A DNA stretch of 64,000 nt, from positions 2,525,001-2,589,000 of the forward strand of contig NZ_JAUSXC010000001.1 in NCBI RefSeq assembly GCF_030823405.1, read 5' to 3'. Shown in pieces: positions 18,752 to 27,396 of the stretch. The DNA comes from Chryseobacterium ginsenosidimutans (GTDB lineage: Bacteria > Bacteroidota > Bacteroidia > Flavobacteriales > Weeksellaceae). A program made the position numbers and the translations under genes. Under the pieces are notes generated by a model. That model was not told the DNA's origin, made no database searches, and was given only the letters and a program-made list of their open reading frames with translations. How positions within the stretch are numbered: position 1 is the first letter of the stretch; each line of letters opens with the position of its first letter.

Positions 18752-18816
18752 TTTTGTTTAACAATTTTGTCAAAACATTTGATTGATTTATATTTGCACA
18801 AAATTGTTTAACAAAA
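18752..18816 (+). promoter_or_regulatory. Promoter and inverted-repeat operator of the tetR-RND operon
   Basis: TTTTGTTTAACAATTTTGT (18752-18770) and ACAAAATTGTTTAACAAAA (18798-18816) are inverted copies with one mismatch in 19. The left arm covers the -33 TTG (18767-18769), the right arm ends at the base before the TetR ATG, and the -7 box TATATTTG (18789-18796) lies between them, 19 bases from the TTG. TetR dimers on these sites would block both polymerase binding and early elongation, so the operon is probably autoregulated. Confidence 0.8.
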
Positions 18817-19410
18817 ATGTCAAAACAAGAAAAAAAAGACCAAACCCAGGAATTGATTAAAGAAACTGCAAAGAATTTATTTTTTGTGCAGGGCAAATTT
18901 GATGCTACGACTCAAGAGATTGCAGATGAAGCTGGTGTTAATAGAACATTGATTAATTATTATTTCAGATCCAGAGATAATCTGATTCAGATCATTTTCG
19001 ATGAGGCTCACAGAGTAGAGAAAGAAAAATCTGAGATTATCATGAATTCTGATCTTCCTTTAAAGACTAAAATATCTGAATTTATTGAAGGAAGCCTGTC
19101 GACCAGCCTTCAGTATCCTTACTTGGAAACCTACATTGTTTCACAAATTAATAAGGGAAGCTGTCACAAAAGAGATGTAGAAGAAGAAGAATTAAAAAAA
19201 CTTTATAAAGATATTGAAAAGGAAATGGAGTTGGGAAATATAGACAAAATGGCACCCGTTCAGTTTGTGCTGAATATGGTTTCGCTTATTGTATTTCCGA
19301 GCGCTGTCCGTCCATTATTTTTGGAAAATTTAATGATTACAGACAAAGAATTCGATGTGATCATTTCTGAAAGAAAAGAGATCATTTTGAATATGTTATT
19401 TAAAAACTAA
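18817..19410 (+). CDS. TetR-family transcriptional regulator of the RND operon
   Basis: 197-residue TetR-type repressor. The N-terminal helix-turn-helix (about residues 12-58) has the usual pattern: ATTQEIADEAGVNRTLINYY followed by FRSRDNLIQIIF. The C-terminal ligand domain is helical and divergent, as expected. It is the first gene of an operon with tolC, adaptor and RND permease genes, and a near-perfect inverted repeat flanks its promoter. The likely role is a local repressor released by an efflux substrate. The inducer is unknown. Confidence 0.92.
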   Translation: MSKQEKKDQTQELIKETAKNLFFVQGKFDATTQEIADEAGVNRTLINYYFRSRDNLIQIIFDEAHRVEKEKSEIIMNSDLPLKTKISEFIEGSLSTSLQYPYLETYIVSQINKGSCHKRDVEEEELKKLYKDIEKEMELGNIDKMAPVQFVLNMVSLIVFPSAVRPLFLENLMITDKEFDVIISERKEIILNMLFKN

Positions 19411-19505
19411 AAAATTGTTAAAGTATTTTAAGAAACAATTCGTCATTTAGAATAATAACATTGAGACTACACATTACATTAAAAAAATAAACGAAGTATA
19501 AGATT

Positions 19506-20858
19506 ATGAAAAGAAAACGTATAACTGCAAACAAGCTAAAAATTGGGATAGCGGCTGCATTTATGATTTTCGGTTTTTCATCCGTGTCTGCACAACAGCA
19601 GGTTTCTCTTCAGGAAGCCATCAAACAGGCACTTCAAAATAAAGCAGAGGCCAAAAAAGCTGCTTTACAGATCAAAAAAGCCGAATACAAAATTGATGAA
19701 GCCAGAGCCGGAGCTTTACCACAGATAAGCGCAACGGCAGGTTTAACCTACAATCCTGTCATTCAGGAGTCATTACTTGAATTTGGTGGAGAAAGAATCA
19801 GAGCTCAGCTAGGACAACCTTGGAGTTCTACGGCTTCTGTACAGCTTCAACAGGCGATTTTTGATCAGAGAGTGTTTACGGGTCTTAAAGCTGCAAAGTC
19901 AACCAGAGAATTCTATGTTTTGAATGCACAGTTAACTAACGAACAAATCATTGAAAATGTAGCGACAGCTTACTATCAGGTTTTTGTTCAGGAAGAGAAT
20001 CTGAAAACGGTAGAAGCAAGCTATGCTAATACAGAAAAGGTAAGAAATGTCATTAAAAGTTTGGTAAATAACGGTTTGGCAAAATCTATTGATCTAGACC
20101 GTACCAATGTTCAATTAACGAATATAGGTTCCAACAAGCAGACATTGATCAATTCCGTTGAGCTTTCAAAAAATGCTTTGAAATTTTATATGGGAGTTCC
20201 CATCAGTACAGATATTGAGCTTGAAGAAAAAACAATCGAGCCAAAACCTGAATTGATTGCCAGCACAATCAATCTTGATGAGCGTACAGAAGTTAAAGTT
20301 TTAAACAAAAACAGAGAACTTCTTGTTTATAATAAAAAAGCCACCGAAGCTTATTTGTATCCTACTGTAAATCTTGTTGCCAATTACGGTTGGGGTGGGC
20401 AAGGTAGAAAATTTCCTCTTACAAACGGAATCAATAACGGAGTTCTTTGGAGCGATTATTCGGCAATTGGTTTGAATATCAATATTCCTATTTTCACGGG
20501 AGGGGCCACAAAAGCTAAGATCAATCAGGCAGAAGTAGATATTCAGGATCTTGATCTTGATATTCAGAATACACAGTTGAGCTTAAGTTTAGATTATAAA
20601 AATGCCATTACCAATATGGAAAATGCATTGATCAATATCGAAAGTATGAAAGATAATGTAGGTTTGGCGGAAAGAGTTCAAAACAATACCCAATCCAACT
20701 ATCAATACGGTTTGGCAACGCTTACAGAAGTTTTAGATGCTGAAAATGCTTTAACGCAAGCTAAACAGAATTATGCAAATGCTTTATTGGATTACAAACA
20801 GGCTGAAATTAAGTTAATTAAAGCAAAAGGAGAATTAAACACACTACAAAACCCGTAA
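19506..20858 (+). CDS. TolC-family outer-membrane efflux channel
   Basis: 450-residue outer-membrane factor with a signal peptide (about 1-30, ending in SVSAQ). Two repeated coiled-coil halves typical of TolC proteins are visible, including VSLQEAIKQALQNKAEAKKA near the start and the later TLTEVLDAENALTQAKQNYANA. It trimerises to form the exit duct for the adjacent adaptor and RND pump. It lies 95 bases after the tetR gene and six bases before the adaptor gene, so the three transport genes form one unit. Confidence 0.93.
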   Translation: MKRKRITANKLKIGIAAAFMIFGFSSVSAQQQVSLQEAIKQALQNKAEAKKAALQIKKAEYKIDEARAGALPQISATAGLTYNPVIQESLLEFGGERIRAQLGQPWSSTASVQLQQAIFDQRVFTGLKAAKSTREFYVLNAQLTNEQIIENVATAYYQVFVQEENLKTVEASYANTEKVRNVIKSLVNNGLAKSIDLDRTNVQLTNIGSNKQTLINSVELSKNALKFYMGVPISTDIELEEKTIEPKPELIASTINLDERTEVKVLNKNRELLVYNKKATEAYLYPTVNLVANYGWGGQGRKFPLTNGINNGVLWSDYSAIGLNINIPIFTGGATKAKINQAEVDIQDLDLDIQNTQLSLSLDYKNAITNMENALINIESMKDNVGLAERVQNNTQSNYQYGLATLTEVLDAENALTQAKQNYANALLDYKQAEIKLIKAKGELNTLQNP

Positions 20859-20864
20859 TAAACT

Positions 20865-21926
20865 ATGAAAAAGACTTTAATATATATCATCGTAGCAGCA
20901 GTCCTTATTGGTTTAGGAGCCTATAAGATCGCCGATAATAAGAAGAAACAGGACACAGAAGTAAAAGAAGTTGCCAAGCAGGTTGATAAGATCAACGTAA
21001 ATATTGTAACGGTATCGAGAGAAAATATCGATACAGATTATTCTGCGAACGGAACTTTTATCCCGAAGCAGGAAATGAACCAGTCTTCTGAAATTGCAGG
21101 ACGTATTGTAAGCGTTTTGGTAAAAGAAGGTTCAAGAGTAAGCGCAGGACAGGTTTTGGCAACAATTAAGAGAGATGCGATCGAAGTTGATATTTCTCAG
21201 GCTCAAAACAACCTCCAAAATGCCATCATCGACAACCAACGTTACGAAAATGCCTACAAAACAGGAGGTGTTACAAAGCAACAGTTGGATAACTCAAGAT
21301 TACAGCTTAAAAATGCACAGGTTGCCGTAAGAGCTCAGGGAGTAAGAGTAAATGACACAAGCATCCGTGCAGGAATCAGCGGTACGATCAATAAAAAAAT
21401 GGTTGAGCCAGGAACGGTTGTTTCTATAGGAACGTCGATGTTTGAAATTGTAAATATAAACAGCTTAAAACTTTCAGTTTTAGTGGATGAAAGCCAGATA
21501 GGAAGAATTCAGCTAGGTCAGGAAGTTCCGATTAATGTAAATGTTTTACCAAACGATTCTTTCAGCGGCAGAATTACATTTATCGCTCCGAAAAGTGATG
21601 CTTCTTTGAATTTCCCTGTTGAAATTGAAGTTCAGAACAGAGGAAACTTAAAAGCAGGTATGTACGCAACGGCTTTATTTAAAACAAATCATGGTGCCGA
21701 AACTCAAAATATGTTAACGGTTCCTGCAGAAGCTTTCGTAAACGGAGTAAGTTCAGGACAATTGTTTATCGTAAGCAACGGAACGGCTAAACTTATCAAA
21801 GTACAAACAGGAAAAGTATACGGCGATAAAGTTCAGATTTTAAGCGGACTGAATGGTGGAGAGCAAGTGATTACCAGCGGACAGATCAACCTTGATAACG
21901 GGTCAAAAATCAATATCGTAAAGTAA
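20865..21926 (+). CDS. RND efflux periplasmic adaptor subunit (membrane fusion protein)
   Basis: 353 residues. A single N-terminal membrane anchor (about 4-20) is followed by a barrel-sandwich/lipoyl-like half-motif (GRIVSVLVKEGSRVSAGQVLA), an alpha-hairpin with DISQAQNNLQNAIIDNQRYE, the second lipoyl half (GTINKKMVEPGTVVSIGTS) and a beta-barrel domain. It links the RND permease to the TolC-like channel in the periplasm. It is shorter in the hairpin than AcrA, like many Bacteroidetes adaptors. The flanking gaps are six bases each. Confidence 0.93.
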   Translation: MKKTLIYIIVAAVLIGLGAYKIADNKKKQDTEVKEVAKQVDKINVNIVTVSRENIDTDYSANGTFIPKQEMNQSSEIAGRIVSVLVKEGSRVSAGQVLATIKRDAIEVDISQAQNNLQNAIIDNQRYENAYKTGGVTKQQLDNSRLQLKNAQVAVRAQGVRVNDTSIRAGISGTINKKMVEPGTVVSIGTSMFEIVNINSLKLSVLVDESQIGRIQLGQEVPINVNVLPNDSFSGRITFIAPKSDASLNFPVEIEVQNRGNLKAGMYATALFKTNHGAETQNMLTVPAEAFVNGVSSGQLFIVSNGTAKLIKVQTGKVYGDKVQILSGLNGGEQVITSGQINLDNGSKINIVK

Positions 21927-21932
21927 CAGAAG

Positions 21933-24900
21933 ATGAAGTTAGCAGAAATATCCATTAAAAGGCCGTCCCTTGTTATCGTATTATTTACGATACTTACATT
22001 GGGTGGTTTATTAAGTTACTCCATGATGGGGTACGAGTTGATTCCGAAGTTTGAAACCAATATGGTAACCATTTCTACGGTATATCCGGGAGCTTCACCT
22101 GCTGAGGTGGAGACTTCGGTAACCCGAAAAATTGAAGATGCCGTTGGTTCACTGGAAAATGTAAAAAAAGTAGAATCTTCATCTTACGAAAGTTTATCGG
22201 TTATTATGGTTCAGCTGAATACCGGTGCCGATGTAAACTATGCTTTGAATGATGCGCAGAGAAAGGTAAATGCTATTCTCGCAGACCTTCCGGATGATGC
22301 GGATCCACCATCATTACAAAAATTCTCATTGGATGATTTACCGATCATGACTTTGAGTATTTCCAGTGATAAACTGAATAATAAAGATCTTTATGACCTT
22401 TTAGATAAAAAAATAGAGCCTATTTTTTCCCGTGTAAATGGTGTAGCTCAGGTTGACCTTGTAGGTGGACAGGAGAGAGAAATTCAGGTAAGTTTAGATG
22501 AAAAGAAAATGCAGGGGTATGGTCTTGCTATTGCAGATGTACAGCAGGCAATTCTTTCTTCAAACTTAGACTTCCCGACGGGAGCTTTGAAAACGAGAAC
22601 TTCAAGATCTACGATCAGACTTTCCGGAAAGTACAGAAATGTTCAGGAGATGAACAATCTTGTGGTTTCCAATAAAGATGGAGCTCAGGTTCGTCTGTCT
22701 GATATTGCAACAGTTTTTGATACACAAAAAGATGTTGAGAAAGTAGCAAGATACAATCAGAATTCAACGATCTTACTTCAGGTTAAAAAGCAATCTGATG
22801 CCAACGCGGTTTCGGTTTCAGAAGCAATTCAGAAAACAATTGCTGATGTTCAGAAGAATTATAAAAATCAGAGTGTTAAAATTAATATTGTAGATGATAC
22901 AACAGACTTTACGCTTGAAGCTGCAGACCACGTAATTTTCGATTTATTCTTGGCGATTATCCTGGTAGCAGTAGTAATGTTATTGTTCCTACACAACATC
23001 AGAAACGCATTTATCGTAATGGTTTCGATCCCGATGTCACTGATTGCAACGGTAATCGGAATGTATCTGATGGGATATACCTTAAACTTAATGAGTTTAT
23101 TAGGACTATCATTAGTGGTTGGTATTCTTGTGGATGATGCGATTGTGGTCTTGGAGAATGTTTATCGTCACATGGAGATGGGGAAAAGTAGAATCCGTGC
23201 AGCTTACGATGGTGCTTCAGAAATTGGGTTTACCGTAACGGCTATTACCTTGGTAATTGTGGTGGTATTCTTACCGATCGCAATGAGTTCAGGGTTGGTA
23301 TCTGATATCTTGGCACAGTTCTGTGTAACGGTAGTTATTGCAACATTATTCTCGTTATTAGCTTCATTTACCATCATTCCTTGGTTGTCTTCAAGATATG
23401 GTAAATTGGTACATTTAACAGGTAAAAATCCTTTTGAGAAATTTATCCTTTGGTTTGAAAAGCAATTGGAAAAATTCACACACTGGATTACAGGAATTTT
23501 GGAGTGGGTGCTGAAATCTACATTAAGAAGAGTGATGACCGTGATCGTAACATTCATTATTTTGATTTCTTCATTCATGTTGGTAGCATTCGGATTTATT
23601 GGAGGTGAATTCTTCCCTAAAATGGACAGAGGACAGTTCCTTGTTCAGATGGAATTACCAAAAGATGCTTCTGTTGAAAAAACCAATCAGGTTACTTTAG
23701 CGGTTGAAAAATACCTTAGAAATGATAAAGATGTAGTGGATATGATCACAACAGTTGGTCAGCAGTCATCAGGTTTTGGTGGGGCACAGGCTACATTATA
23801 TCAATCTGAAATCCAGGTAATTTTGGTAGATAAATCTGAGCGTAATGAAAGTACAGATATCAAGTCTGCAAAAATAAAGAGAGCTTTAGAAGAGAAATTC
23901 ACAGGAGTTGAATTTAAAACAGCACCGATCGGATTAATGGGAGCAGATAATGCACCAATTGAAATGGTTGTAACGGCTCAGGATAACGAAACAGCAAATA
24001 AAGAAGCGAATAGAATTCTCGCCTTGCTTAAAAAAGTTCCTGGTTCTGTAGATGCAGAATTATCAACTGACTCCGGAAGTCCGGAAGTACAGGTGAATAT
24101 CGACAGAGATAAAATGGCTTCTTTAGGTTTAAATCTTTCAAGTGTAGGACAAACGATGCAGACTGCATTCAGTGGAAATACAGATGGGAAATTCAGAGCC
24201 GGAGAATATGAATATGATATCAACATCCGTTTTGGTGATGCCAACAGACAGTCGATTGATGATGTAAGAAACTTAATGTTTACGAATCCGGCAGGTGAAC
24301 AAATTAGACTAAGTCAGTTTGCGGATGTAAAAATGGGTTCAGGACCAAGTTTATTGGAACGTAGAGATAAAGCACCTTCTGTAAAGGTAAAATCTAAAGT
24401 AGTAGGTCGTCCTGTAGGAGATGTTGCCAACGAATGGGCGGCTCAGTTTATGGATAATGAAAAAACCAAACCTGCAGGTGTAAACTATATTTGGAGTGGT
24501 GACATGGAAAACCAGACTGAAGGTTTCGGTACGTTGGGAATCGCTTTATTAGCGGCTATCGTATTGGTTTACCTGGTAATGGTTTCATTATATGACTCAT
24601 TTGTATATCCGTTTGTGGTGTTATTCTCAATTCCTTTGGCATTGATCGGGGTAATGGTAATTCTTGCCATCACCGGAAATTCATTAAATATCTTTACGAT
24701 GTTAGGGATGATCATGCTGATTGGTTTGGTTGCGAAGAACGCGATTATGATTGTCGACTTTGCAAATATGAGAAAAGAAGCCGGTGCCAATACACATGAT
24801 GCTTTGGTTCAGGCCAACCACGCACGTCTTCGTCCGATCTTGATGACAACGATTGCGATGATCTTCGGTATGATCCCGATTGCGATTGCAAAAGGAGCAG

Positions 24901-25121
24901 GAGCGGAGATGAACAACGGATTGGCTTGGGTAATTATCGGTGGTTTGACATCATCATTATTCCTGACACTGATCATTGTACCAGTAGTTTATTCATTATT
25001 TGATTCAATTCTTAGAAGAATGGGCAAAGGTGAAAAAGTAGACTATGATGCTGAAATGAAGGCTGAATATAAACATAAAGAACTAAGTGAAGACGGTTAC
25101 ACACCGAAACACATAGATTAA
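21933..25121 (+). CDS. RND family efflux permease (HAE1/AcrB type)
   Basis: 1062-residue inner-membrane proton-driven pump with the standard RND layout: TM1, a large periplasmic loop, TM2-6, central TM7, a second loop and TM8-12. The proton-relay aspartates are present in TM4 (LVVGILVDDAIVVLENVYRHM), together with the start motif IKRPSLVIVLF and the late MLIGLVAKNAIMIVDFAN. Both halves have the expected length. With its neighbours it forms a tripartite exporter. The substrate range (drugs, dyes, detergents or lipids) cannot be inferred. It is followed by a terminator. Confidence 0.95.
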   Translation: MKLAEISIKRPSLVIVLFTILTLGGLLSYSMMGYELIPKFETNMVTISTVYPGASPAEVETSVTRKIEDAVGSLENVKKVESSSYESLSVIMVQLNTGADVNYALNDAQRKVNAILADLPDDADPPSLQKFSLDDLPIMTLSISSDKLNNKDLYDLLDKKIEPIFSRVNGVAQVDLVGGQEREIQVSLDEKKMQGYGLAIADVQQAILSSNLDFPTGALKTRTSRSTIRLSGKYRNVQEMNNLVVSNKDGAQVRLSDIATVFDTQKDVEKVARYNQNSTILLQVKKQSDANAVSVSEAIQKTIADVQKNYKNQSVKINIVDDTTDFTLEAADHVIFDLFLAIILVAVVMLLFLHNIRNAFIVMVSIPMSLIATVIGMYLMGYTLNLMSLLGLSLVVGILVDDAIVVLENVYRHMEMGKSRIRAAYDGASEIGFTVTAITLVIVVVFLPIAMSSGLVSDILAQFCVTVVIATLFSLLASFTIIPWLSSRYGKLVHLTGKNPFEKFILWFEKQLEKFTHWITGILEWVLKSTLRRVMTVIVTFIILISSFMLVAFGFIGGEFFPKMDRGQFLVQMELPKDASVEKTNQVTLAVEKYLRNDKDVVDMITTVGQQSSGFGGAQATLYQSEIQVILVDKSERNESTDIKSAKIKRALEEKFTGVEFKTAPIGLMGADNAPIEMVVTAQDNETANKEANRILALLKKVPGSVDAELSTDSGSPEVQVNIDRDKMASLGLNLSSVGQTMQTAFSGNTDGKFRAGEYEYDINIRFGDANRQSIDDVRNLMFTNPAGEQIRLSQFADVKMGSGPSLLERRDKAPSVKVKSKVVGRPVGDVANEWAAQFMDNEKTKPAGVNYIWSGDMENQTEGFGTLGIALLAAIVLVYLVMVSLYDSFVYPFVVLFSIPLALIGVMVILAITGNSLNIFTMLGMIMLIGLVAKNAIMIVDFANMRKEAGANTHDALVQANHARLRPILMTTIAMIFGMIPIAIAKGAGAEMNNGLAWVIIGGLTSSLFLTLIIVPVVYSLFDSILRRMGKGEKVDYDAEMKAEYKHKELSEDGYTPKHID

Positions 25122-25142
25122 TATAACAACCTTAATTAACCG

Positions 25143-25173
25143 AAAAAACGCATCAGAAATGGTGCGTTTTTTT
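25143..25173 (+). terminator. Terminator of the RND operon
   Basis: AAAACGCATC and GGTGCGTTTT pair (one G-U) with a 6-base loop, followed by a T run. Confidence 0.8.
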
Positions 25174-25252
25174 GTGTGTTTTGAAATTGGCAACTAAAAA
25201 TTGATGGCTGAGGTTCTCAAAGTCATCAATTTTTAAATTAATAAAATATTCC

Positions 25253-25340
25253 CACTTTGTCATACCGTAGGGATCCAGACACAAATCTTTCACACTATTT
25301 TCTAAAAATATTGTTTAGATCCCTACAGGATGACAAAGTG
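25253..25340. repeat. 88-bp inverted-repeat element (REP/MITE-like)
   Basis: This 367-base gene-free stretch (25122-25489) contains the RND terminator, then AT-rich filler, then this element. Its 23-base ends, 25253-25275 and 25318-25340, are inverted copies differing at three positions (key words CACTTTGTCAT and GTAGGGATC). The loop of 42 bases is AT-rich and non-coding. The arms are more GC-rich than their surroundings. It looks like a mobile or structured intergenic repeat of the kind dispersed in Chryseobacterium-like genomes. Confidence 0.6.
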
Positions 25341-25435
25341 AACGTGTCTTTGAGTGAAAAGTCCATGTGAACGAAAATACTTTCTATTCATTTAAAAAAA
25401 AGATTTGCGCTCTCTACGTTAAAATTAAAGATAAT

Positions 25436-25467
25436 GAAAAAGGCTTTCAGAATGAACTGAAAGCCTT
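25436..25467 (-). terminator. Terminator of the J-domain/KTSC gene
   Basis: A perfect 11-base stem, AAGGCTTTCAG and CTGAAAGCCTT, with a 6-base loop. On the minus strand it is followed by TTTT. Confidence 0.75.
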
Positions 25468-25489
25468 CGCTTATGTTGTATATGGAAGA

Positions 25490-25936
25490 TTAATCTGCCA
25501 TTACCTCACCGGATTTTCTATAGATAAAATTTCCGTAGATATGTCTTCTAGCAAAACGGCTTGGCGAATCAGCATTTACCATTTTAATATAAATATTTCT
25601 TGGAACACCGATATATTCAAACATTTTTCCGTTCAAATGCTGAACTTTAAGAATCTGTTTCTCAAGGTAGAAATCTGTAATGATAGATGTCGTAATTGTG
25701 TCCGTATATTCTTCTTTATATTTTTCCTGCGTTTCCGGGTTAATGCTTACCAAAAAGTGATAGGCTTCAATTACAGATTTGCTTTTTTCCTCTGCTTCCA
25801 GTTGTCCAACTTCATCATTCACAAATTTATCAGGATGCGTATCTTTCATCGCATTTCTGTAAATTGTTTTCAATTCTTTTAACGTAGCAGTATTATCTAC
25901 TCCAAGAAGTTTTCTGTGCTCACCAATTCTTTTCAT
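25490..25936 (-). CDS. J-domain protein fused to a KTSC domain
   Basis: 148 residues, cytoplasmic. An N-terminal J domain (about 8-60) contains the HPD tripeptide at residues 34-36, which stimulates DnaK-type ATPases. The C-terminal part (about 90-140) matches the KTSC domain: YIGVPRNIYIKMVNADSPSRFARRHI. Other DnaJ features (Gly/Phe linker, zinc finger) are absent. KTSC is a small domain thought to bind nucleic acid and occurs alone in many bacteria. The fusion implies recruitment of DnaK to a KTSC target. It is a single gene with its own terminator. Confidence 0.88.
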   Translation of the reverse strand: MKRIGEHRKLLGVDNTATLKELKTIYRNAMKDTHPDKFVNDEVGQLEAEEKSKSVIEAYHFLVSINPETQEKYKEEYTDTITTSIITDFYLEKQILKVQHLNGKMFEYIGVPRNIYIKMVNADSPSRFARRHIYGNFIYRKSGEVMAD

Positions 25937-26036
25937 ACTATATGATCCTTATTTCGGGGTGCAAAATTAAGCTTTTTAATTGTAAAAACCGTAAGTTATT
26001 CAGTATTAATTTATTTGATGCTCAAAAATGTTGCTT

Positions 26037-26526
26037 TTATTTTTCCCTTTCTATTATATTTAATAAATCTTCAACTTGTCGAAGCTCATAGGTATCATCA
26101 TTGCTTTTTAGATCAAAGAGTTTTGTTTTGCTTGTTACCAATGAATTAGATATAAAAGTTTTTGAAATATATTTTACTAAAATCAGGTTGATGAAACTCA
26201 TCAAAATAAATTGTGATTTCATTAATTACATTTTTTTGAGGTTTCTTATCATATTTTTCATAATGATTAGATTCAGATTTTAGGACACGTATTATTTTAT
26301 TATTGCTATTCTTTGTTATTTCAATTGAATAGCCTATTGAACCAATATTTTTATTCTTTCTCTTTATAAATCCAGAACCCTCAATAAGTTCGGTTGGATA
26401 ATCTTTAGAATAAATATCGATACTATCTAAATGAATATAATTTTTTAGCTTTCTTTGGGTTTGTATGTCATTCGACTGCCCAAACAATGATGATGAAATT
26501 AATAGTAAAGGGAATAGAAATCTCAT
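26037..26526 (-). pseudogene. Frameshifted gene for a secreted hypothetical protein
   Basis: The first frame (26146-26526, 126 residues) has a signal peptide (MRFLFPLLLISSSLFGQ) and reads EITIYFDEFHQPDFSKIYFKNF before a premature stop. The next frame continues as ISNSLVTSKTKLFDLKSNDD to a charged C-terminus ending at 26037. The span is one base more than a multiple of three, and removing one base of the four-T run (plus-strand A run 26154-26157) joins them into a protein of about 162 residues. Function not recognised; it resembles other small secreted proteins with beta-rich cores in this group. Confidence 0.65.
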
Positions 26527-26789
26527 TGTATCCTGAGGCTTTTAGTTTATAATTTGATAATCTTCGTTTTGAAGGTTCATGCAACTTGAAATAGAGCACT
26601 GTTGCTTTTATGTTAGGATAATTCTGCTCTCTGATGATTTCTTTTTCTTTCATCATCAGAATAAGCTCAGTTAATTTTTAAATATAATAATACTTACTTC
26701 AATTCCGATCTGGATCTTTGAAATAGACTATCTATTGTCCAAGTGATCCGGTTCTGTCAAGATTCTAACTCATTGTTGGTTTAAAATTC

Positions 26790-27368
26790 TTATTCTGCTC
26801 TCTGATAAATATGAGTAAGTTTTGAATTCTTGATAAAATCCTGAACCGAGGTATCTTTTGTTGCATTTTTATCTGTAAGTTCAAAATAATAGACCATCAT
26901 ATTTGGAAATTTGGAATCTTTGCAAAGCACTTTAAACCTTTTCACTTTTTCGTCGGTACTTAAAAAAATTAACTCAGAAGCATTGTTTAGTTTAATATTA
27001 TTCACTTCAAAGGCATCTTTCCAGTTTTTTTGGAGGCGTGCAAATCTTTTCTGAGTTCTGTCGCTGTCTTCATTTTCGAATTTATCAATCTGGAAATCAG
27101 TCAAAAGCTGTGGATAAATTAATCCTTCTTTCAACATTAATTCTGTTATTTTATCAGATTTATCGTAAAAGATAATTTTATTGTCAAATAATATCTGATT
27201 ATCATTGACAGTCATTTTTCCAGTAAATTTTTTATAGCTTTTCTTTTTATAATCATTTTTAAAATGTTCAATAACTGCTTTGTCTTTTGGTCCAGCCTTT
27301 ACAGTTTTTTGTCCAAAAACGTTCATTGACAGTAATAAAGAAAGACTCAATGAGAATATGAATTTCAT
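26790..27368 (-). CDS. Secreted hypothetical protein
   Basis: 192 residues with a clear signal peptide (about 1-19, MKFIFSLSLSLLLSMNVFGQ). The mature part is Lys/Asp-rich with alternating beta-prone segments (NQILFDNKIIFYDKSDKITE; MMVYYFELTDKNA). I do not recognise a family. It is the last gene of a minus-strand run (HPP protein, zinc-ribbon protein, epimerase, this gene) with 28 bases before it, so it is probably co-transcribed. The last 15 bases of its coding end recur 171 bases downstream, inside the gap before the frameshifted gene. Confidence 0.8.
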   Translation of the reverse strand: MKFIFSLSLSLLLSMNVFGQKTVKAGPKDKAVIEHFKNDYKKKSYKKFTGKMTVNDNQILFDNKIIFYDKSDKITELMLKEGLIYPQLLTDFQIDKFENEDSDRTQKRFARLQKNWKDAFEVNNIKLNNASELIFLSTDEKVKRFKVLCKDSKFPNMMVYYFELTDKNATKDTSVQDFIKNSKLTHIYQRAE

Positions 27369-27396
27369 AATTTTAATTTTTTAATCTAAATTTTTT

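Noticed and set aside
25367..25882. Plus-strand ORF of 171 codons opposite the J-domain/KTSC gene
   Set aside because: Shadow of a clearly recognised gene on the other strand; Phe/Asn/Cys-rich, with no family-like motif.
26468..26656. Minus-strand ORF of 62 codons upstream of the frameshifted 26 kb gene
   Set aside because: It starts with ATG ATG and reads plausibly for about 45 codons but overlaps the signal peptide of the next gene in another frame and has no recognisable motif. A remnant cannot be excluded.
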